64,000 nt of DNA. Origin: Brevibacterium ihuae. GTDB lineage: Bacteria > Actinomycetota > Actinomycetes > Actinomycetales > Brevibacteriaceae. Below the pieces are notes generated by a model. That model was not told the DNA's origin. It ran no database searches and saw only the letters and a list, made by a program, of their open reading frames with translations. Below, in pieces: positions 37,273 to 46,242 of the stretch. The DNA lies in assembly GCF_900184225.1 (NCBI RefSeq), contig NZ_FXWZ01000003.1:636872-700871 (forward strand), written 5' to 3'. Numbering within the stretch: the stretch's first letter is position 1; the number at the start of each line of letters is the position of its first letter. The translations under genes were made by a program, and so were the position numbers.

Positions 37273-39936
37273 TCAGCGGTCGGTGCCGAAGCGCGGGGGC
37301 GCAGCCGGCCGGGCCGGCAGCGGGGGCGTGGGATCGACGGGCCGATCCCCGGACGCGGAATCCGTCGGCTGTCCGTCCGCCGGATCGGAGGGCGCGGACT
37401 GCGGATCCTCGACCTCGACGTCGTATTCGTCGAGCGGATCATCCGGATCGTCGGCCATGCCGCCGAACACGTCCGCGAACTCGTGATTCGAGGCGTCGTC
37501 CTCCTCCGCGGCGGCGTCGCGGGATTCCGATACTTCTGCAGCGGAGCCGCCGGGCTCGGGCTCCCCTACGACGGCTGCGGACGGAGCCGCGTCGGCAGGC
37601 TCCCCCGCATCGGCATCAGCGGGCGCACTGGTGTCGGCGTCCTCGGAACCGGGCAACGGATCGTCAGTCTCAGCGGCGGCGGCATCGATGTCGACCGCCG
37701 TCTCCTCATCGGAACCGATGAACTCGGAACCGACGGACTCGGACGCGACGTCGGCATCCGCGAGTGCACTCCCGGAATCGTCGGAAGAGCCGGCGGCCAC
37801 GACATCGGGAGCATCGGCAACGTCGCCGCGCGAGGTTTCCGCGTCACTGGGCTCGGTGTCGGAGTCACCGACCGGGGTCACCGCGTCTGCGTCACCGGGC
37901 TCGCTGTCGGAGCCGAACGCACCGTCGGAGCCGGCCGCAGTCGTCGAATCCGCGCTCCCCGCACCGGCAACGGAGCGGTCACCGACGGCTTCGGCACGAT
38001 CACTGTCGTCACCGGCAGCCGCCTCGGCTCCCGCGATCGCGGCACCGGGAGCCGCAGCTCCTGCGGTGCCACGGGCGGTGTCCGTCCCGGAGGTGTCCGC
38101 AGCGCCGGAGCCGCTTGCGGCGGCTCCCCGTGCCCTGGACTCCGCGGCGGGGATGACCGGCCCGCGGTCGGCCGAGGCCTGGCTGAACTCCTCGGCGCTC
38201 ACCTCGGAGGATTCGGGGGCGACCCATGCGCGGGCGGCACCGTCCTCGTCGTCGGAGGGCACGTCGTGCTCGAGGCGGCCGCCGAGCAGCAGGGTGAGGG
38301 TGGCGAGCGGCACGATGAGCCAGGTGGGGCGGTTGCGCAGCTCGGTGACGACCTCGACGAGGAGGCGGTCGATGAGCACGGCCCGGAGCACCGGGTCGTG
38401 GAGGCCCACCGAGGCATTCACCGCGTGCGAGTAGCCGGTGAGGAGCGAGTTCTGCGCCTGCGAAGACCACAGGTACTCCGGCGAGTCGACGACCTCCTGC
38501 ATCGACTCCCCCGACTCCTCGAGCCCGGAGAAGCCGAGCACCACCGGCTGCGCATCGAGATCGAGCGCGCCGGTGCGGCGCAGCCGGGCGTACCCGGCGG
38601 CGTAGTCGATGCTCCGCAGCAGCGCCACGAGGTCGATCGCGGCGGGCTTGGGGAACTCCTGGGTCTCCTCGGAGAAGTTGACGACGCGGAATCCGGCGCC
38701 GGGGCTCGATACCACCTGGTTGAGCGTGAGCTCCCCGTGGATGCGCTGCAGTCCGCCCAGGCTCTCGAGCTCGCGCAGGCCGTCGCGGTGCGCCCGCAGC
38801 CGGCTGCCGAGCGCGCCGAGCGCCAGCGGAGCGCGGGCGAGCGCCCAATCGACCCGGTCCTGCCACTTCTTCACCCATTCGGCGGTGGGCTCTCCCATGC
38901 TCCGCACCACGCCGAACTCCGCAGCCAGGTCGAGGTGGAGCTCCCCCACCCGGGTGCCGAGCGCCATCGCCCGCTTGTTGTACGAACCGATCGAGCCAGA
39001 GTCCACCGCGCACGCGATGTCGACCGCCTCGCGCCACGCGGGCTGCGAGTCGCGCTCGGTGCGGCTGAGGATCGCGAGCGGGGCGCTCTGGGTGTCGAGG
39101 TCGGCGGCATCGAACCAGCGTCCGGCCGACCAGCCGATGACCTCGGGCACGGCACCGGATTCGGCCTCGGTGAGGGCGACGGGGATCCGCACCGCAGAGC
39201 TCAAACCGGGCCGGATGACGCGGAAGAAGGTGAGCACGCAGGGGTCGGCCGGGTCGTCGATGACGACGCTCGACTCGTTCGTGCGGCTCTCGAGGAGCCC
39301 GAGGCGGATGACGTCGGCGTGTGCGAGCAGGGTGCCGGGGTCGTCGAGCGCAGCGAAGGGGTGTCCGTGCTCGCCCACCCGGTCGGCCTGGACCTGGCCG
39401 CCCTCGAAGCGGCGGCCCGCGGCCATCGCCTGGGCGGAGGCGAGGACGAAGATCGGATCCGCGCATCCGTCGTAGACGTAGCAGCGGCCGAGGGTGATGT
39501 CGTCGACGGTGCCGATGAGGTGCGGACGGAGGGCGTAGTCCTCCTCGGTCCGATAGGACAGCGGGATGTTGAGGCGCCGCAGGGTCCGGCCGTCGCCCAC
39601 GGAGATGATCGCCTGGTGCCCCTGGACGGTGCCGATGTTGCGCACCGTGCCGACCTCGCGTTCCGGCTCCGCATCAGCGGCGGGCTCCGCCTTCGCCCGG
39701 TTGTCGACGATGCGGTAGTGCTCCGTGGTGGTGGGCGCGGCGGGCTCCGCGGCCGGGGCGGGCCGGGATTCCGCGGCCTCGGCGGCGGCCCGTGCGGTAT
39801 CGAACTCGAACAGCCGGGTGATCGACATCGGGGTGATGTCCGGGTCGGCCCCGAGCTCGGTCTCGAGCTTGGGGAACCAGCCCTGGCGCGGCAGCCACGC
39901 GGAGAGCAGCTGCTCCAGATCACTGCTGATGGCCAC
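37273..39936 (-). CDS. Maltokinase-like protein with degenerate active site and long acidic tail
   Basis: Residues ~1-560 match maltokinase (Mak/Pep2), which makes maltose-1-phosphate for GlgE: N-terminal cap LSAWLPRQGWFPK, SYNKRAMALGTRVGELHL, and a kinase core. The catalytic loop normally reads HGD(L/Y)HLGQ and the metal loop DFEGEP; here they are HGELTLNQ and NFSEET, so both key aspartates are replaced. Residues ~560-887 are a low-complexity Ala/Asp/Glu/Ser/Gly tail not seen in normal 450-residue maltokinases. GTG start at 39936 after AAGGGGG. It sits between glgE and glgB, while treS, its usual partner, is absent. It may be a pseudokinase or scaffold. Confidence 0.75.
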   Translation of the reverse strand: MAISSDLEQLLSAWLPRQGWFPKLETELGADPDITPMSITRLFEFDTARAAAEAAESRPAPAAEPAAPTTTEHYRIVDNRAKAEPAADAEPEREVGTVRNIGTVQGHQAIISVGDGRTLRRLNIPLSYRTEEDYALRPHLIGTVDDITLGRCYVYDGCADPIFVLASAQAMAAGRRFEGGQVQADRVGEHGHPFAALDDPGTLLAHADVIRLGLLESRTNESSVVIDDPADPCVLTFFRVIRPGLSSAVRIPVALTEAESGAVPEVIGWSAGRWFDAADLDTQSAPLAILSRTERDSQPAWREAVDIACAVDSGSIGSYNKRAMALGTRVGELHLDLAAEFGVVRSMGEPTAEWVKKWQDRVDWALARAPLALGALGSRLRAHRDGLRELESLGGLQRIHGELTLNQVVSSPGAGFRVVNFSEETQEFPKPAAIDLVALLRSIDYAAGYARLRRTGALDLDAQPVVLGFSGLEESGESMQEVVDSPEYLWSSQAQNSLLTGYSHAVNASVGLHDPVLRAVLIDRLLVEVVTELRNRPTWLIVPLATLTLLLGGRLEHDVPSDDEDGAARAWVAPESSEVSAEEFSQASADRGPVIPAAESRARGAAASGSGAADTSGTDTARGTAGAAAPGAAIAGAEAAAGDDSDRAEAVGDRSVAGAGSADSTTAAGSDGAFGSDSEPGDADAVTPVGDSDTEPSDAETSRGDVADAPDVVAAGSSDDSGSALADADVASESVGSEFIGSDEETAVDIDAAAAETDDPLPGSEDADTSAPADADAGEPADAAPSAAVVGEPEPGGSAAEVSESRDAAAEEDDASNHEFADVFGGMADDPDDPLDEYDVEVEDPQSAPSDPADGQPTDSASGDRPVDPTPPLPARPAAPPRFGTDR

Positions 39937-39998
39937 CGGTGTCCCCCTTGCGTCGAATGCGTGTCTCCACTCTAGCGAATCGACGCCCGCGAACGCGG

Positions 39999-42113
39999 TC
40001 AGTCCTCGGGCCAGCGCACCTCGATGATGTGGGCGGGCTCGTCGCGGGGGTCGAGGCGCACGTAGTTGTCCGCGCCCCAGGTCCAGGTCTGCCCGCTGAC
40101 GAGGTCGTGGGCCTCGAACGCGGTTGCGGTGCGCGAGGCGGGCAGCCGGACCGGCGGGTGGTACTCGACCTTGCCCTCGGGGTGTTCGACGTCGTCGGGC
40201 GCGATGGTCGTGTGACCGGGGGGCGCCTCGCTGAACGGGGAGAACGGGCGCAGCGCGTCGAGGTCGAGGTGCACCGTGGTCTCCCGGACGGAGTGCGGGT
40301 CGACGTTGAGCACGACGACGAGGACGTCCTCGTCGGTGCGCTTGGAGAAGACGAGGACCGCGTCGTCGTCCGAGCGGTGGATCGTGATGTTGCGCAGCTC
40401 GCCGAGCGCCGGGTGGGCGCGACGGATCGCGTTGAGGCGGGTGACGTAGGGCGCGAGCGAGCGCCCCTCGGCCAGCGCGCCGGCGAAGTCGCGCTCCTTG
40501 TACTCGTACTTCTCGTTGTCGATGTACTCCTCGGCGCCGGGCCGGGCGACGTGCTCGTAGAGCTCGAACCCGGCGTACATGCCCCACAGCGGGGACGAGG
40601 TCGCGGCGAGGGTCGCGCGGATCCGGAAGGCCGCGGGTCCTCCGTACTGGAGGTACTCGGTGAGGATGTCCGGGGTGTTGACGAAGAAGTTCGGGCGGAG
40701 GAACGCACCGGTCTCGTCGCGCAGCTCGGTGAGGTACTCCTCGATCTCCTCCTTGGTGTTGCGCCAGGTGAAGTACGAGTACGACTGCTGGAAGCCGGCG
40801 GCGGCGAGCGCCTGCATCATCGCCGGCCGGGTGAAGGCCTCGGCGAGGAACACGATGTTCGGGTGCGCCGCGTTGACCTTCGCGATGAGCCACTCCCAGA
40901 ACCGCAGCGGCTTGGTGTGCGGGTTGTCGACGCGGAAGATCGTCACCCCGCGGGCGATCCACAGCTCGACGATCCGCAGCACCTCGGCCCGCAGGCCCGC
41001 GTAGTCGTTGTCGAAGTTGAGCGGGTAGATGTCCTGGTACTTCTTGGGCGGGTTCTCCGCATAGGCAATGCTGCCGTCGAGCTGGGTGGTGAAGTACTCG
41101 GGGTGCTCGGTCGCCCACGGGTGGTCCGGGGCTGCCTGGAGCGCGAGGTCGAGCGCGACCTCGAGCCCGAGGGAGTGCGCGCGGTCGACGAAGTGGGCGA
41201 AGTCGGAGACGGTCCCGAGGTCGGGGTGGATCGCGTCGTGGCCGCCGGCCTTCGAACCGACCGCCCACGGCGATCCCGGGTCGGCGGGTCCGGCGGTGAG
41301 CGTGTTGTTCGGGCCCTTGCGGTTGACCTCGCCGATCGGGTGGATGGGCGGCAGGTAGATGACGTCGAAGCCCATGTCCGCGACGCGCGGGAGGCTGTCG
41401 GCCGCCGTGCGGAGGGTGCCCGAGGTCCACGTGTGCGTCTCGGGATCGAAGCGGGCGCCCTCGGAGCGGGGGAAGAACTCGTACCAGGCGGCATTGCCGG
41501 CCAGCGGGCGGGACACGCGCAGCGGCAGCGGCCGGGAGCGGGACACGAGCGACCGGATGGGACGGCGCGTCATGAGCTCGATGAGCGCCGGGCTCAGCGC
41601 CCGATGCAGCCGGGACAGCGGTTCGCCGTGGGAGGACTCGAGGTGCCCGAGCGCCTCCTTGAGGATGTCGCGGTCGCGGGCCACCCGGCCGGGCGCCTGC
41701 CGGTAGTCGTCGAGGAGCTCGACGCCCTCGGCGAGCATGAGCTCGATGTCGGTCCCGGCGGCGATCTTGACCTCGGCCCGGTGGCGCCAGGTCGCGAAGT
41801 CGTCGCCCCAGCCCTCGATGACGATGTGGTGGAGGCCGGTCGCGCGGGGCGAGACGAACCCCGAGTACCGATCGACCTCCTCGAGGGTGTTGAAGAGGAG
41901 GGACCGGTGGACCTCGCGGCCGGCCTCGTCGACGAGCACGGCGTTGACGCCGATGATGTCGTGGCCCTCGCGGAACACCGTCGCGGACACGGGCACCATC
42001 TCGCCGACGATCGCCTTCGCCGGGAACGCGCCGCCCTCGACGAGCGGCTGCGGGTCGGTGATCGGGATGCGGGAGTAGTGGGTGCTCACGGTGTCGAGGC
42101 TAGGGCTGCTCAT
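39999..42113 (-). CDS. glgE: Alpha-1,4-glucan:maltose-1-phosphate maltosyltransferase GlgE
   Basis: A 704-residue GH13_3 enzyme that extends linear alpha-1,4-glucan with maltose from maltose-1-phosphate. N-terminal domain with the family start RIPITDPQPLVEGG, a helical insert (~residues 100-150), and barrel motifs YEFFPRSEG, IYLPPIHPIGEVNRKGPNN, FRVDNPHTKPLRFWEWL with the Asp nucleophile and FLAEAFTRP with the acid Glu. The start MSSPSLD (42113) is chosen because TAGGGT ends 7 nt upstream and no ribosome site is seen. It leads the order glgE-mak-glgB; the donor sugar must come from a distant TreS/kinase or from GlgC/GlgM. Confidence 0.93.
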   Translation of the reverse strand: MSSPSLDTVSTHYSRIPITDPQPLVEGGAFPAKAIVGEMVPVSATVFREGHDIIGVNAVLVDEAGREVHRSLLFNTLEEVDRYSGFVSPRATGLHHIVIEGWGDDFATWRHRAEVKIAAGTDIELMLAEGVELLDDYRQAPGRVARDRDILKEALGHLESSHGEPLSRLHRALSPALIELMTRRPIRSLVSRSRPLPLRVSRPLAGNAAWYEFFPRSEGARFDPETHTWTSGTLRTAADSLPRVADMGFDVIYLPPIHPIGEVNRKGPNNTLTAGPADPGSPWAVGSKAGGHDAIHPDLGTVSDFAHFVDRAHSLGLEVALDLALQAAPDHPWATEHPEYFTTQLDGSIAYAENPPKKYQDIYPLNFDNDYAGLRAEVLRIVELWIARGVTIFRVDNPHTKPLRFWEWLIAKVNAAHPNIVFLAEAFTRPAMMQALAAAGFQQSYSYFTWRNTKEEIEEYLTELRDETGAFLRPNFFVNTPDILTEYLQYGGPAAFRIRATLAATSSPLWGMYAGFELYEHVARPGAEEYIDNEKYEYKERDFAGALAEGRSLAPYVTRLNAIRRAHPALGELRNITIHRSDDDAVLVFSKRTDEDVLVVVLNVDPHSVRETTVHLDLDALRPFSPFSEAPPGHTTIAPDDVEHPEGKVEYHPPVRLPASRTATAFEAHDLVSGQTWTWGADNYVRLDPRDEPAHIIEVRWPED

Positions 42114-42120
42114 GGTCATC

Positions 42121-42126
42121 ACCCTA
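42121..42126 (-). promoter_or_regulatory. -10 box of leaderless glgE mRNA
   Basis: TAGGGT on the minus strand, 7 nt before the ATG at 42113. Confidence 0.5.
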
Positions 42127-42159
42127 GCGGGGCGGTGAACGCGGCGTGAATGCCCGTCC

Positions 42160-43299
42160 TCAGGTGTGCCGGGTGGGCACGACGAGGACCGGGCACACCG
42201 CGCGGGTGAGGACGGCCCGGCTCACCGAGCCCAGCAGCAGCCCGGTGAATCCGCCGCGGCCGCGGCTGCCGACGACGACGATCGAAGCGGTGCGGGTGGC
42301 TTCGCCGATGACCTCCGCCGGGATGCCGTCGTAGAAGCGCCACTCGACGTCGAGACCGGGGTGGGACTCGGCGAGCGCGGCGGTGATCTCCTTGAGCCTG
42401 CCGATCGCGGCCCCGTGCACCCGCGGCGCGTCGAGGAGCGGGCGCTGGATCCGGTTGGACACCCAGGACTCCGATTCGACCCCGAGCGCGAGCGCGCTGA
42501 TGAGGACGAGGGGCCGTCCGACGGCGACCGCCCAGTCCGCGGCGAGCGGGGCGATGCGACCGCTCGAGTTGCCGGGGTCGACGGCGAGGACGACGGCTCC
42601 GCCGACGTCGAGGGCGGGCGCCCCCTCCCCGGGGTCCGCGGGCGACTCGGCACCCTCGGAATCCTCGGTCGGGGACTCCTCGGCCTCCGGGTCGTCGGCG
42701 CGGACGGGGATCTCCGTGGTGCGCGAGACGATCCGCAGCTCCGCGGTCACCGGCTCCCGGTCTGCGGCGCCCTCGACCGGCGGCGCGTTGACCACGGTGC
42801 CCGGATCGCCCTCCCACGCCTCGGGAACGACGAGGACGGGGCAGCGCGAGTGGGACACGAACGAGTTCGACACGCTCCCCATGAAGCGGCCGCCGAACGG
42901 GGTGCGTCCGCGCTTGCCCACGACGCCGATCTCCGCGTCCGCGCTCGCGCGCATGAGCGCGCCGGCGGCATCCCCCTCGCAGATCTCGAGGCGGGCCGGG
43001 ATCCCGGCCTCCTCCGCGCGGGCGAGCAGCGGGGCGGCCGCCTGGCGGATGCGCTCCTCGACCTCGCCGAGGTACGTGGCGCGCTCGTCGGCGACGGCCG
43101 GATCGTAGGGGTCGAGATAGGCGAAGGGGTAGGTGAACGCTCCGACGAGCAGGATCTCGAGATGACGGATCCCGGCGATTATGAGTGCGGAGTCGAAGGC
43201 GCGGGTCGCGTTGCGCGAGCCGTCCACGCCGACGAGGATCGTGCGCCGGGTGCGGCGCTGGGCAGGTGGTGCTCCTGTTTCCGTGCAGTCCGGTGCCAT
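42160..43299 (-). CDS. Tandem-domain universal stress protein
   Basis: A 379-residue protein with two USP domains (residues ~20-165 and ~250-375), joined by a Glu/Pro/Ala-rich linker. Both have the ATP-binding motif: VVGKRGRTPFGGRFMGSVSN and VVGSRGRGGFTGLLLGSVS, so each can bind ATP. USPs help in survival of stress and energy limitation. GAGGAGAG precedes the ATG at 43299. It converges on nothing and stands divergent to ilvA. Confidence 0.9.
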   Translation of the reverse strand: MAPDCTETGAPPAQRRTRRTILVGVDGSRNATRAFDSALIIAGIRHLEILLVGAFTYPFAYLDPYDPAVADERATYLGEVEERIRQAAAPLLARAEEAGIPARLEICEGDAAGALMRASADAEIGVVGKRGRTPFGGRFMGSVSNSFVSHSRCPVLVVPEAWEGDPGTVVNAPPVEGAADREPVTAELRIVSRTTEIPVRADDPEAEESPTEDSEGAESPADPGEGAPALDVGGAVVLAVDPGNSSGRIAPLAADWAVAVGRPLVLISALALGVESESWVSNRIQRPLLDAPRVHGAAIGRLKEITAALAESHPGLDVEWRFYDGIPAEVIGEATRTASIVVVGSRGRGGFTGLLLGSVSRAVLTRAVCPVLVVPTRHT

Positions 43300-43504
43300 G
43301 GCTCTCCTCCTCGGCAGGCGTCGACGGCGACGCCCTGCGTCCAATCTACGCGGCGGCACCGGGCCGGTGTCACCCCCGTCCATCGTGGGACCCTCGGTTT
43401 CTCAGCACCCGGACCGACCGGCGCCCGGCCCTCGGACCCTCCGCTGTCGGTCCGAATGGCGGACGCCCTCTGTCCGTCCACTGGAACTCGCGGCGGAGGC
43501 GGCG

Positions 43505-43510
43505 CACAAT
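43505..43510 (+). promoter_or_regulatory. -10-like box of ilvA
   Basis: CACAAT, 6 nt before the GTG at 43517. The intervening GGGGAG is too close to act as a ribosome site. The box lacks the first T of the consensus, so support is weaker than for others. Confidence 0.35.
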
Positions 43511-43516
43511 GGGGAG

Positions 43517-44803
43517 GTGCTTATCGACGACACGACGACCAGGGGACTCATCACCGCGACCGAGGTGGAGGCCGCCGCCGCGCGGATCGCCGACTCGGTG
43601 ATCACCACCCCGCTCCACATCTCGGAGCGCCTGTCGGAGAGCACCGGGGCGACCGTCTACCTCAAGCGCGAGGATCTCCAGGCGGTGCGCTCGTACAAGA
43701 TCCGCGGCGCCTTCAACTTCATGCTCCAGCTCACCGCGGCCGAGCGCGCCCGCGGGGTCGTGTGCGCCTCGGCCGGCAACCACGCGCAGGGATTCGCCCG
43801 CGCGTGCAACGAGCTCGACATCACCGGCACGATCTTCGTCCCCAAGACCACCCCGCGGCAGAAGATCGACCGGATCCGGCACTTCGGCGGTGAGGACGTC
43901 GAGGTCGTCATCGACGGCTCGACCTACGACGAGGCCTCGGACCTCGCGAAGGCGTGGTCCGCCCGCACCGGCGCACTCATCGTGTCCGCCTTCGACGACC
44001 CCCGCACGATCGCCGGCCAGGGCACGATCGCCGCGGAGATCCACGCCCAGCTGCCCGTCGACCCCGACGTCATCGTCGTGCCCGTGGGCGGCGGCGGGGT
44101 GCTCGCCGGCATCTCCGCCTACGCCGCCGAGCACATGCCGGGCACCACGGTGATCGGTGCGGAGCCGGAGGGCGCGGCCTCGATGATCGCCGCCCTCGCC
44201 TCGGGCCGCCCGGTCACGCTCGGGGACATCGACTCCTTCGCCGACGGCGCGGCGGTCCGCCGGGCCGGCGATCTCACGTTCGAGATCATCCAGCACCACG
44301 GCGTCCCGATCGAGGCGGTGCCCGAGGGCCGGACCGCCTCGGAGATGCTCGACCTCTACCAGGTCGACGGCATCATCGCGGAGCCCGCCGGCGCGCTCGC
44401 CTCGGCCGCGATCGGCCCGGAGGGCTCGGACGCCCCGATCACCGTGGCCCCCGGCGCCACCGTCGTGTGCCTGGTGAGCGGCGGGAACAACGACATCTCC
44501 CGGTACTCCGAGGTGCTCGAGCGCTCCCTCGTCCACGAGGGCCTCAAGCACTACTTCATCGTCAACTTCCCGCAGGAGCCGGGAGCGCTGCGCCGCTTCC
44601 TCGACGAGGTGCTCGGCCCCGACGACGACATCGCGCTCTTCGAGTACGTCAAGCGCTCCGACCGGGAGACCGGCCCGGCGTTCGTCGGCATCACCCTCGG
44701 CGGTCCGCGCGACCTCGCCGGCCTGCTCGAGCGGATGGACGCCTCCCCGCTGCAGATCGAGAAGGTCAACCAGGACTCCCCGCTGTTCCGCATGTTCGTC
44801 TGA
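43517..44803 (+). CDS. ilvA: Threonine ammonia-lyase (threonine deaminase)
   Basis: A 428-residue fold-type II PLP enzyme that converts threonine to 2-oxobutanoate. The lysine motif KREDLQAVRSYKIRGAFNF, the SAGNHAQGFA loop, the PLP-phosphate loop VPVGGGGVLAG and the C-terminal serine-region are as in biosynthetic or short-form enzymes. After the catalytic domain comes one ~80-residue ACT-like regulatory domain (HYFIVNFPQEPGALRRFL), fewer than the two in E. coli IlvA, so feedback by isoleucine is possible but of the short type. GTG 43517 is the chosen start. Confidence 0.9.
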   Translation: MLIDDTTTRGLITATEVEAAAARIADSVITTPLHISERLSESTGATVYLKREDLQAVRSYKIRGAFNFMLQLTAAERARGVVCASAGNHAQGFARACNELDITGTIFVPKTTPRQKIDRIRHFGGEDVEVVIDGSTYDEASDLAKAWSARTGALIVSAFDDPRTIAGQGTIAAEIHAQLPVDPDVIVVPVGGGGVLAGISAYAAEHMPGTTVIGAEPEGAASMIAALASGRPVTLGDIDSFADGAAVRRAGDLTFEIIQHHGVPIEAVPEGRTASEMLDLYQVDGIIAEPAGALASAAIGPEGSDAPITVAPGATVVCLVSGGNNDISRYSEVLERSLVHEGLKHYFIVNFPQEPGALRRFLDEVLGPDDDIALFEYVKRSDRETGPAFVGITLGGPRDLAGLLERMDASPLQIEKVNQDSPLFRMFV

Positions 44804-44898
44804 CCCCCGAACAGCAATTTCCGAAGGTTCCTGAGAGCTTTTCCGCAGTTTTTCGCAATCTCAACCGCCGCACTCGCCCCAGGTGCCCGGCCTCTCGC

Positions 44899-44904
44899 TA
44901 GGGT
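44899..44904 (+). promoter_or_regulatory. -10 box of leaderless quinone oxidoreductase mRNA
   Basis: TAGGGT, 6 nt before the ATG at 44911. The gap behind ilvA (44804-44898) is unusually AT-rich for this window and holds no hairpin I can see. Confidence 0.5.
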
Positions 44905-44910
44905 GGAACC

Positions 44911-46005
44911 ATGCGTGCGATCACCATCCCGAATCCCGGCGGTCCCGAGGCCCTCGTCCTCGACGAGGCGCCCGCCCCCGAATGCCCGCCCGGCTCCGTG
45001 CTCGTCCGGGTGCACACCGCCGGCGTCAACCGCGCCGATGTGCTCCAGCGGCAGGGCCACTACGATCCGCCGGAGGGCGCGACCCGCATCCCCGGGCTCG
45101 AGGTATCCGGCACCATCGTCGAGCTCGGCGCCGAGGTCTCCGGCTGGGAGGTCGGCCAGGAGGTCGCCGCGCTCCTCACCGGAGGAGGCTACGCCGAGGT
45201 CGTCGACGTCCCGGCCGGCCAGCTCCTTCCGGTCCCGGAGAACCTCTCCCTCCAGGAGGCCGCCGCCCTGCCCGAGGTGCTCAGCACCGTCCACTCCAAT
45301 GTCTTCGCCGCCGCCGGCCTGCTGCCGGGCGAGTGGCTGCTCGCCCACGGCGGCGGCTCCGGCATCGGCACCGCAGCGATCCAGCTCGCGAAGGCGTTCG
45401 GCGCCAAGGTCGCCGTCACCGTCGGCTCCCAGCGCAAGGCGGACTTCTGCACCGAGCTCGGCGCGGACGCGGTGATCAACTACCGCGAGGAGGACTTCGT
45501 CGAGCGGATCCGGGAGATCACCGCTGCGGACGCAGAGGCCGCGGGCACCCGCCCGGGCGCGAACGTCATCCTCGACCTCATCGGCGCGAAGTACCTCGAG
45601 CGCAACGTCAAGGCCCTCGCCGATGACGGCCGGCTGATGATCATCGGCCTCCAGGGCGGGGTCAAGGCCGAGCTCAACCTCAACGCCCTCATGCGCGCCC
45701 GGAAGTCCGTCATGGGCACCACGCTGCGCGCCCGCGCCCGCGCCGAACGCGAACGGGACCGAGGACGAGGACTCCGAGGTGGCGATCTCCGAACCCGGCA
45801 AGGTCATGCGGATCGGCACGATGGCCAAGCAGCTCCTCGAGGAGGTCCGCGGGATGGAGCTCGACGAGGCCGGACGCGTCCGCCTCGCCGAGATCTACCG
45901 CCGCACGGTCGACGAGCTCGCCGAAGGCATGTCCTCCGAGCTCGTCGACGAGCTCAAGCGCCTCAACCTGCCCTTCGACGGCGAGAGCGCGCCGAGCGCC
46001 GGTGA
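44911..46005 (+). CDS. NAD(P)H-quinone oxidoreductase (QOR/zeta-crystallin type), C-terminus replaced
   Basis: Residues 1-~275 are a clear medium-chain dehydrogenase of the quinone oxidoreductase type (PIG3-like): VLVRVHTAGVNRADVLQRQGHY, LAHGGGSGIGTAAIQLAK, VILDLIGAKYLERN and SVMGTTLRAR. The expected last ~50 residues (after LRAR) are missing. At nt ~45726-45745 the frame runs into a second gene, bpa, read out of frame, and the remaining ~90 residues are Arg-rich noise. This looks like a deletion that fused qor to bpa through the repeated GCGCCCGCGCC tract. The true functional state is doubtful. Confidence 0.7.
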   Translation: MRAITIPNPGGPEALVLDEAPAPECPPGSVLVRVHTAGVNRADVLQRQGHYDPPEGATRIPGLEVSGTIVELGAEVSGWEVGQEVAALLTGGGYAEVVDVPAGQLLPVPENLSLQEAAALPEVLSTVHSNVFAAAGLLPGEWLLAHGGGSGIGTAAIQLAKAFGAKVAVTVGSQRKADFCTELGADAVINYREEDFVERIREITAADAEAAGTRPGANVILDLIGAKYLERNVKALADDGRLMIIGLQGGVKAELNLNALMRARKSVMGTTLRARARAERERDRGRGLRGGDLRTRQGHADRHDGQAAPRGGPRDGARRGRTRPPRRDLPPHGRRARRRHVLRARRRAQAPQPALRRRERAERR

Positions 46006-46222
46006 GCTCCGGATCGCCCAGGCCCAGCTCGTGGGCTGGCTCGAGGGCCTGTTCCACGGCATCCAGACCGCGATCATGGCGCAGCAGGCGATCGCCCAGC
46101 AGAAGGGCGCCCGGCCCCAGGGCCAGCTGCCGCCCGGCATGGTCGTCGTCCAGGACGGCGCGAACGACGCTGCGGGCACCCCGAAGGACGACGGTCATTC
46201 GGGAACCGGCAACTACCTCTGA
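45779..46222 (+). CDS. bpa: Bacterial proteasome activator Bpa (PafE), N-terminus lost
   Basis: A ring-forming, ATP-independent activator of the 20S proteasome. The core KVMRIGTMAKQLLEEVR, then LRIAQAQLVGWLEGLFHGIQTAIMAQQ is diagnostic. The chain ends GNYL, matching the C-terminal G-x-Y-L tail that docks on the proteasome. In the same frame, upstream of GTG 45779, reads NGTEDEDSEVAIS, the acidic lead typical of this family, running back into the qor fusion point. So about 30 residues and the true start are gone; GTG 45779 is only a possible restart. The protein implies that this organism has a 20S proteasome. Confidence 0.8.
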   Translation: MAISEPGKVMRIGTMAKQLLEEVRGMELDEAGRVRLAEIYRRTVDELAEGMSSELVDELKRLNLPFDGESAPSAGELRIAQAQLVGWLEGLFHGIQTAIMAQQAIAQQKGARPQGQLPPGMVVVQDGANDAAGTPKDDGHSGTGNYL

Positions 46223-46242
46223 GCACCGGAGGCACTGAGGTC

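Noticed and set aside
39936-41430. Upstream extension of the maltokinase-like frame through glgE
   Set aside because: The extra residues are Arg/Pro/Ala noise opposite-phase to glgE; a GTG with a ribosome site at 39936 gives a normal maltokinase N-terminus.
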